This document shows positions 56,835 to 64,000 of a DNA stretch of 64,000 nt, in pieces (the first letter of the stretch is position 1; every line of letters starts with the position of its first letter). This DNA comes from Fomitopsis serialis (Eukaryota > Basidiomycota > Agaricomycetes > Polyporales > Fomitopsidaceae), in contig NW_025955008.1 in NCBI RefSeq assembly GCF_022376445.1, positions 186,001 through 250,000 on the forward strand, given 5' to 3'. Made by a program: the position numbers and the translations under genes. The notes below the pieces were generated by a model. That model did no database searches, was not told where the DNA came from, and saw only the letters and a list, made by a program, of their open reading frames with translations.

Positions 56835-58565
56835 ATGATGCACGTTAGGCATAACAGCGATCCCTCTCTCGAAATTTACACCGCCCGCGGGTGTGCGGCG
56901 GTCTATCCTACCAGGCCCCGATTTGACTCCGGCGAGGTTGCGCCCCTCCCAAATTCCGTTGCACGGCTCACGCGCGAGTGCAGCGCGCTGCGGTTGCGAC
57001 TAGCCACCGCGGAGCGACGCGAGCGATCAGGTCCGTTCGGCCCATCGACAGCACCCGTCGAAGCACGCACGCCGCCATCAGCGCGATTCGAGCTCTCATT
57101 AGAGACGGCCTACGCGCACCGCGACGCCGCACGCTCACACATACAGATCGAAATCATGAAGCTCGCCGAACGGTACAAGGCGTTGCAGGAGACCCTGCGG
57201 GAGATGCAGGAGTCGTTGCGGACGAAGGATAGGGAGATCGACACGTTGAGGCAGGAGAGAGACAGGTTGGTCGCTGAGCGCGACCAGGCGAGGGTGGAGA
57301 GAGACCAGGCGAGGACGGAGCGCGACCAGGAGCGAATGAAGAGCCAGAGGGCGCCTTTGGAGAGTGGGTCGGCCGAGAACAGAGAGCAGAACGGGGTGCA
57401 GCACAACACTTGTCGCCGGAGTCGGACCCCGAGCCGGAGTAGAGCACCGCGCAGGATCGAGAACGTACCCCCCGTCCCCCAGAAGCCGCAGGCGGTCATG
57501 GATGCCGAGCAGATAGCCCGGACACGGAGCATGGATATCTTCATGACGAAGACGGACAATTGGTCGGGCGCACAGGTCATTCAGGCCGTAGAGGATCTGA
57601 ACGCCGAGATAAATCAGTTTGCTGCGAGCGCGACGGAGACGTGTGCGTTCGCGAAGAGGCTGAAGGCGAGGTCGCCGCCCCCGACGTCGGACACGGGTCC
57701 CCTGCAGGACGAGGAGAGCGCACCTTGGCTAGGCGCGGCATTCGCGCATGCATTGTCGTCCCGCGACCACACGCAGGATCCGATCCTCGTCCAGCTCGCG
57801 CTGCAGGCCAGCATCGCGACCTGCTGTGCACGCTCGCTGTCGCTGTTCTGCGTGGGCTTCCCGTCCAAGCTCGACGCGCTTCTCTCGCGCGTGCTCACGC
57901 ACATGCAGTCATCCGGTACGTGCGGTCCCTTCGTGTTTGATCCATGACCTCAACGAGCGGTGTGGGTTACTCTAGAACCGCAGGCGACGTCTGCGCGATG
58001 GCGCGCGTTGACGCATCGATCAATCCGGATGCTGTACCCTGGGCTGGAGGAGTACGCTATCACGGAGCTTGTGGCGACCATGCTCAAGTGGTCATCGACT
58101 GTTTTCGCATTAGCCGGCTCGTCGCCGACGACAGAGCCGTCGCCTGCTCTCGTGCCCAGCACCCAGCTACGGCGTATCGCAGAAGCCGTGTACAGACTTG
58201 CACGAGTGACGCGTGAAGAGATCCTCTCCACCAGCTTCGAAGTCGTCCTCGTAGAGAGCGGAGAAACCTTTGACGAGGGAAGCATGTCGAACAAGATGAG
58301 GGACTATGAGGAGTTTATCGCAGACGACGCAGCGAGCGTGCACAGTTACTCGAGCGGCAAGTCAGGCGGGGCGCGAGCGGGCGGGGCAAGCACTGGGAAG
58401 GTGCTCTGCACGACAGAGCTGGGGCTGCGTTGTATGACGCGTAAGTCGAAGAGGGCATCGACGGCCTCGGACGATAACGCGGAGGAGCCCTTTGATAACC
58501 GCATACTATTGCTTCCCAAGGTCGTGCTCAACTCGGCCCTGGAAGCAATAGACCGGGGTCAGTGA
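56835..58565 (+). CDS. Conserved-looking agaricomycete hypothetical with coiled coil, 556 aa
   Basis: Exons 56835-57915 and 57976-58565 join in phase. Residues about 45-180 are coiled coil with heptad-like repeats (KLAERYKALQETLREMQESL, VAERDQARVERDQARTERDQ). After an Arg/Ser linker comes a helical globular part starting MDIFMTKTDNWSGAQVIQAV, EDLNAEINQFAASATET, with WLGAAFAHALSSRDHTQDPI and SIATCCARSLSLFCVGFPSK, then WRALTHRSIRMLYPGLEEYA. The WSGAQVIQAVEDLNAEI type of motif is one I recall from uncharacterised agaricomycete proteins; function not known. No TM or signal peptide. Confidence 0.8.
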
Positions 58566-59465
58566 TATGTAAAATGCTCGACGCCCTTCTTTTGTATCTT
58601 CGGTATGTATGCGGATCTGATCTGTAGCACACTCATTCTGTATCAGTACAACACTTCCTAACTTATGTCATATGGCATGAACTTGGAGACTGACAGGACC
58701 GTCGACAAATGAAGAAGCATAGGTGCATTACAATTCGTCACTGGTAGGTAGTACCGTGTTGCGCTTCGCTTGTTGCCAGAGAGTCGACGGGCCCCGCGCT
58801 ATTGTCGCCGGGTACTCGCTCTTCACATATCGTTGTATTAATGACCCGCAATGTAAGTTACGATGGTACGGTACCCACACGGCAAATCGGAGACGTAATG
58901 GCCTAATCGTGTAACATCGTGCTCTTTCGATTTAGTCTCCCATAGGCGGACCCTGAAGATCTCTTTGACGGAGAGGAGGGCGGTCTGCAAGCTTGAAGCA
59001 TTTTCGAATCAATTCACAATATATTTCGAGGCTGGTTTGACCATGTGCGCCGCTCGGTCACAGTTGTATACTCGGTCCACCCTCACGGGCGCGCGAGGAT
59101 CATCGATCAGTACGTTGTAGTAACTGTGTAGTGACCTGGGGCCCGGATGGATCCGGAGCCATAACACGGAAACTCAGCATTCACAGTATTCAGCGTATGA
59201 GTGGCTCTCGGCACCTAAGTCCAGCGGTGTCTGTTCACAGGCAACGTAAGGGCTAAAGGTCCTTGTGCAATCGAGACCAGGCGTTTGTGGTAAGACGCGT
59301 AAGTGCATAACACAGATCGGGCATACATGTACGAATGGAACAACAAAGATTGTGGATGGACAGGATAGTTTGAGTCGTTGAAGCTTCGGGCGGAAGGAAC
59401 GATGCTGGCAGGTGATCCTCGTGGAGGCTGTTTATGATGAACGAGACAACCAGGTGTATCAGTGA
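58566..59465. other. Intergenic region
   Basis: 900 bp between convergent gene ends. Short frames only; no gene or repeat recognised. Confidence 0.5.
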
Positions 59466-60390
59466 TCAGTCAAGCCATGTTCGCGGATCACGGGGACGTA
59501 CATCACAACGTAGTCTTGTCTTTTTGGTTTCGAAGATGGGCCTCCTGGGTCGTGTTACCGTGACTCGAGGCACGGAGCTCTTTTCTTTCTGCACTCTATG
59601 TCGAAGCCACAGAGTCAGTTGATATAGATTGACAGATTTGCAGACAATACCATGTACCTGGTTTCCAGCCTCGAACATCACGATGTCGCCACCCGGGACA
59701 GCAACGCAGGATTTCACAAAGTCTTCCCATGACGCAAAGGAAGCCACTTGCGAGACAAGCATGAAGTTGCCCAGAGTGAACAGAGTGAGAGGACTGGCTT
59801 CTTGTACGAAGCGCAGCGAAGCGGGGTCGCCGGCCATGAGGACGATCGCGTAGTGGGCGCACGCGAGGGTGATCAACGCGCCAGACGCTGTAGCGGAAAC
59901 GTAGAGTAGTGCCCGTGTCGCGAGACCGATTCCTCGACCCGAGAAGCGATCCCGACCGCAGACAAACGGAGCCCAAGTGCAGAATAGAATGGCCAAGACG
60001 ATCCACACCAAGGTCGGGAGTTCGACGATGGCCACCGCATACTTGTACTGATCGGGCAGCGCTGGTATGATCAGACTGCGTATAAAGTAGACTAGGGCAC
60101 GCCTGGGCGATAGGCAGAAAATCATGAGAGTGCAGACGGAGGCTAGTAGCATGCCGACGATGGCGGTGCCAACTTGGTCGATTGTGCTCCGCGCAAGACG
60201 CGCTACGGAGGACGTGAACGTCTGCGAGCTGCTACGCATAGGTACGGCGGTGAGTTGAGGGAGGTGGATTCGATAGGATGTCGAGATGAGTCGAGTGGGA
60301 AGCGTTGCACCGAGCCACTGGCCTGTTCTGGCAACAAGTTCGTGAGACACTGGCCATGGCAGTCGATGCATCGCGATGAAACCTGGCATT
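59466..60390 (-). CDS. Polytopic membrane protein, unknown, about 308 aa
   Basis: Single open exon from ATG at 60390 (MPGFIAMHRLPWPVSHELVA); an upstream exon is possible. TM segments: IVGMLLASVCTLMIFCLSP, YAVAIVELPTLVWIVLAILF, ATRALLYVSATASGALITLA, ASPLTLFTLGNFMLVSQVAS. The end is basic (RHRVQKEKSSVPRVTVTRPR). No RING cysteines found. It may be linked to the membrane RING genes by layout, but I see no sequence match good enough to claim that. Confidence 0.6.
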
Positions 60391-61967
60391 ACCTTGATTC
60401 CCAGAGCTACTGTGGGCAATGATTGATAGGCTTTTCGATGGGCAGCGGCTTTGTCTTCCACGGACGAAAGAGGGCTGGTTCAGCGATAGCGACGGTACAG
60501 GCTGAGATGCAGCAACTGGTTGGGAACGCGACTTAAGGAGGGAGCGCGAGCAGAGCCTCAAATGTGCAGCTGTGAAGAATGGGATGTACACATCGATCCG
60601 ATTCGAAGCTTCCCTGCATGACAGCTGTGGCACTTACGGGAGTTTTCAAGATGCCAGTGACGTCGGGCCACTGCACTGGCTTTCTCCAGCTCGCGGTGCC
60701 CGCGACGTGACCGTACTATCGAAGCTGCGAAGCTTGGGCCTTAGGCGACCGGGGGGGGGGGGGCACAGGCCAGCCCAACAATGCGAGCATGGCCTGGGCA
60801 TCCTCATAAGCCAGTATCAATAACGCCGCATCCCAGGTCGAACTACCGTGACTTACTAGTACATTCTCGATGCTGGCAACGTTGCGTGAATACGTTGATA
60901 GGTAGCCACCATTGCGGTGCCGGTGAGCGATACCACTTGACAATAGCTGACTGTAGCGCCAGAAGGGACCTCCAAGTCCGAGTTCTGGTTCGAACAGTGA
61001 GGTGGCCGGTGGGCAAATCCGAAGAGGTCGAACGACTGAATGAACCTTCGGTTGCCTAATTCAGACATGGACGCCTGGCGTGTGGCCGCCGGCGCCAGTG
61101 CATGTGGCCACCAACCCGCCGCCAACAGTGACACAAGAGCAGGCGCAGGCCGGGCATGCACTTAGCAGCGAGTTGGCACATAGCATGTCGACCCAGTTCA
61201 GCAGCGCAGCGAAGATGTTTGCATGACGCCGCCAGCCTCGCAACTGACTCGCTTCCCTTTGAATACGCTGCCTTTGAACGACATAAAGGACGTCACAAGT
61301 ATCAATTGTAACACTACACTGGCACGGTAGCCAACACTACGAGTACATTTCCTGTCACAACGTAGCAACGTCAATTGTATCGTCGTACTTGAACATCTTC
61401 GTAGCGCACTCCAACCCCGAAACGGCACACTCGCTCCGCACAGCCTTGGCAATCAAGGTTGCATCCGCTTGAGTATCCCAATTTCAGCATCGATCTTGAC
61501 AAGTGCAACCGCTCTGACGACCTGTCAGCCGGTGTGAGAGGAAACTAAACACCGGATGTACTCACGATGAAGCGCCTCATACCAGGCGTACCCCAGATGT
61601 GACCGTGTCGACAGTGATAACGTGATGTTAGACCAACTAGGGTTTGCCTCGTTAGCCTACGCAGCCGGAATTCACCATCCCGTCGAAGCCCTTACCTGAC
61701 GGACCGCGACACAACTCAATCGCGGCGTGGCTGCGCGCACACCCCATCTCGACGGTATCCCGCCGGCACCGAGCCGCATAAGCGTCACCTGCACCAATCG
61801 TCAGCTCCAGGTGGTCGTACGGCGCTCAAACCCTTACCTGGACACCATGTTACGGCTCCCGAGTAAACCGTTGTGGCATTGCTGCCTCCGTTACCGTATG
61901 TGCGCCACGCCCTGCTCCCCTCGGGGTCATGTGCACTCCACTCCGATACACCCGGCAACGGTGTGCT
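60391..61967. other. Intergenic region with a 13-G run
   Basis: No gene supported over 1.6 kb. A homopolymer of 13 G stands at 60751-60763. Small frames on both strands have no features. CA/TG-rich sequence at 61060-61150. Confidence 0.45.
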
Positions 61968-63382
61968 TCAAGAGCCTGAGCCGCGTCCCGCGCCTGCTCC
62001 CGTTGCTTCCCCTTCTCCACCCCGCTGGAACTCGCTGACCACGCTGCTCATCTCTTCGACGATCTTCAGCTGGTCTTGCAGCTGTTCCATTCGCCTGTTC
62101 GCCTTCCGCAGGAAGTCGAGCAACTTCAGCTTCTCCAACCTGATAGCCTCGTCAAGCGGGTCGCTGTGCGTCACCGCTGGCTGAGCGGGTTGCTGCGTCA
62201 CCTCGACCGACCTGACTACCGTCGGCTCATCGACGGCGGCGTCGTTCGTGGCACGAGTGCCCTGGCTGGCCTCGATAGTAGTGCGGACGGGCCCTGGACC
62301 GCGGCGCGGGACATCATGCGCTGGGCGCTGGTCGTTGATCCTGCCCGAGGTCATTTGTTTAGGAGACGGCACGATGTCGACGAACCACCCGCGGCACACG
62401 GGGCATGACCCATGCTGCAGCAAGCCGGTCCGGTCAGTCGAGCGAAAAGCTGTGCGCGAGATGTACTCACCCCACGACGGATCCATTCACGAATACTGAT
62501 ATCAACAGTCATGAGCATCCATAGTATAGCCCGTGCCACTAGCGTCGTAGATGGTACACTCACCACGGCTTGCAGAAGAAATGTCCGCAATTCAGTTTCG
62601 TGACGCGCCGGCTCTTGACAGGAACAGGCTCGCTAGTTGGCGTGCCGTCGTCGTTCACCACCCGGCCGTGGTGAATGTCCTCCAGCGTCTGGTAGCAGAT
62701 AGTGCACACCTCCTCGGGCGGGATGGCCTCTCGCGCGAGTGTCGGCAGATACTCGACGACTTCGTCCACAAGCTATAGCAGAGTGAGGACATTGCGAATG
62801 ACGACGACCTGCGCAACGTGAGATTCGCACCTGAGCCACCGCAAATGACGAGTAGTCGTTTCGCGAACGCATGATCCACGTCATGGTCGGCCACATGACG
62901 AGATCATCGAGCAGAACGGTGAAGAACATTCCCAGAATACGAACCCTCAAAGCCGACATGCCATCGAGGTAACCATGGCGTCCGAGGGCGGCTGCGGCAA
63001 GAATCGTAAGGCCTCCGGACATCGCACCGCGGCATGCCTTCACCACGCAGAACCCCATGCATCGGTAGAGAAACCCGCGCCGGGCGGGATTCTCACGACC
63101 GAAGTACCAAGCGAACTCCATGACAGGCAGGAGCAGCAGCAAGAAAAGCATCGTCCTCAGACTCCAGAACCTGTAGACTCTCCAGAGTAGCATAACTGGT
63201 AGACCGGTGGACGGAGCAACCGAGTCACGGAGGTAGATGAGGATGATGTCGTCTCCGATCCGGTCGGCGACGATGTTGTAGACGTACGAGACCAAGGTAG
63301 AGAACCATAGCAGCTTGCTTTGCGGCCGGTGTGTGACCAGATGCAGGAAGGCTGCCAAGTCGCCTAGTAGTGAGGGTAGCAT
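61968..63382 (-). CDS. Polytopic membrane RING-finger protein (E3 ligase candidate), paralog C
   Basis: Exons 62831-63382, 62564-62772, 62471-62495 and 61968-62414 join in phase (410 aa), starting MLPSLLGDLAAFLHLVTHRP. The 552-nt first exon equals that of the 38968-40475 gene in length. TMs: LLWFSTLVSYVYNIVADRIG region, SLRTMLFLLLLLPVMEFAWY, ILGMFFTVLLDDLVMWPTMT. RING: EVCTICYQTLEDI, then after a 25-residue insert KLNCGHFFCKPC, IREWIRRG and HGSCPVC. After the RING there is no TM but a Pro/Arg linker and a coiled coil (RLEKLKLLDFLRKANRRMEQ) ending in Gly/Ala. A predicted membrane ubiquitin ligase; substrate unknown. Confidence 0.85.
62471..62495 (-). other. 25-nt microexon inside the RING (paralog C)
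   Basis: It encodes the C-IREWIRRG part of the RING; acceptor ATATCAG, donor GTGAGT. Same size, phase and place as the 39625-39649 exon. Confidence 0.85.
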
Positions 63383-64000
63383 AATGTTGTCCTAGTAGTC
63401 GCAATGAAGATGATGATGGTTGATGGAGAGAGGGCTGCCTCGCCAGCGGCGGAATTTATGAGCGGCGGCGGAGGCTGACCAGGACCGTCAGCGCGTCAGC
63501 CATCGGCACGACAGGCGATCGAGGCGTCGACGTCAGCCGCACGGTCCAAACCATTCCATCGGGACCGTCGCGTTGTGCAGCTGATGCGAGGCGGGCTATT
63601 CCAACTGCAATGTCTGCATCAATGAAAAGGCTCAGGATGCCAGAGCCGCAGCGCTGTTACGAAGACCTGACGAAGGCGGACTGGAGGGAGATCTGAGAAA
63701 AGGTGAACGACCTATTATTAGACACGCCCACGTGACTGCTGACGACACGTCGCGCCGTTGACAGTCTAGTAAATCCGCCGCCACGCCGTGGCTGACTGGA
63801 GTGCCAATCTGTGCCAACGCTGAACAAGACTCCCTGCACTGGGCTCTTCGTCTTTCTGTTCCTCCGAGGCGCATAGATTGTGCTTCCCGGCTTGGATGCT
63901 TTCGTTTGAGGGGGCTGGCTGAGAAGCGACTTCGACGGCACGTATATTGCGAAACAGAAGAAGTCCCCGACCGCGAATGACGTGTATCGTCCTTGGCTAT
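63383..64000. other. Upstream region of paralog C
   Basis: 618 bp to the window end. A GC-rich inverted-looking part at 63440-63500. No gene supported. Confidence 0.45.

Overview
The window looks like nuclear DNA of an agaricomycete basidiomycete, probably a polypore-type wood decayer. Genes are closely packed on both strands and split by many 45-65 nt GT-AG introns, codons are GC-rich, and the families are typical of this group: fungal sedolisin, maltose-type sugar porter, proline iminopeptidase, MYND-finger paralogs, a SUN-domain protein, an HSPA12-type Hsp70, a divergent G-alpha, and membrane RING proteins. No tRNA, rRNA, CRISPR array or intact transposon was recognised.

Layout. 0-1 kb: secreted repeat protein with Lys-Arg (Kex2-type) sites between near-identical peptides. 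2.2-5.4 kb: SAP-domain disordered protein. 7.6-9.7 kb (-): G-alpha-like gene. 10.2-11.2 kb (+): PPIL3-type cyclophilin. 12-13.9 kb (+): anion:cation-symporter-type MFS gene with frame breaks. 15.0-17.5 kb (+): sedolisin. 18.1-20.5 kb (-): alpha-glucoside-type sugar transporter. 20.7-21.2 kb (-): small three-exon gene. 21.6-23.4 kb (+): proline iminopeptidase. 23.9-27.1 kb (+): tandem pair of MYND proteins. 27.8-30.7 kb (+): SUN protein. 32.0-33.7 kb (+): C2 protein (Inn1/Fic1-like). 34.1-37.2 kb (-): 1001-aa membrane-anchored coiled-coil protein. 39.0-46.5 kb: direct tandem segmental duplication carrying an intact membrane RING gene, its eroded copy, a pair of small membrane proteins, and a copied 3' end of the next gene. 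46.4-48.6 kb (-): coiled-coil/AT-hook protein. 48.9-49.9 kb (+): Met/Gly-rich protein. 50.4-55.2 kb (-): Hsp70-like ATPase fused to a very long low-complexity tail. 56.8-58.6 kb (+): coiled-coil conserved hypothetical. 59.5-60.4 kb (-): polytopic membrane protein. 62.0-63.4 kb (-): second membrane RING gene.

Genes that could act together: the sedolisin, the sugar porter and the proline iminopeptidase lie side by side and fit extracellular peptide/sugar nutrition. SUN and C2 proteins are housekeeping nuclear-envelope and cytokinesis functions.

Quality caution: four genes in the first 14 kb (repeat protein, G-alpha, cyclophilin, MFS) have single-base frame breaks although their proteins are otherwise well conserved; in G-alpha one base at each of two places restores every exon phase. 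Later genes are clean. This suggests indel errors in the assembly rather than true pseudogenes, except that the MFS gene also carries a stop.
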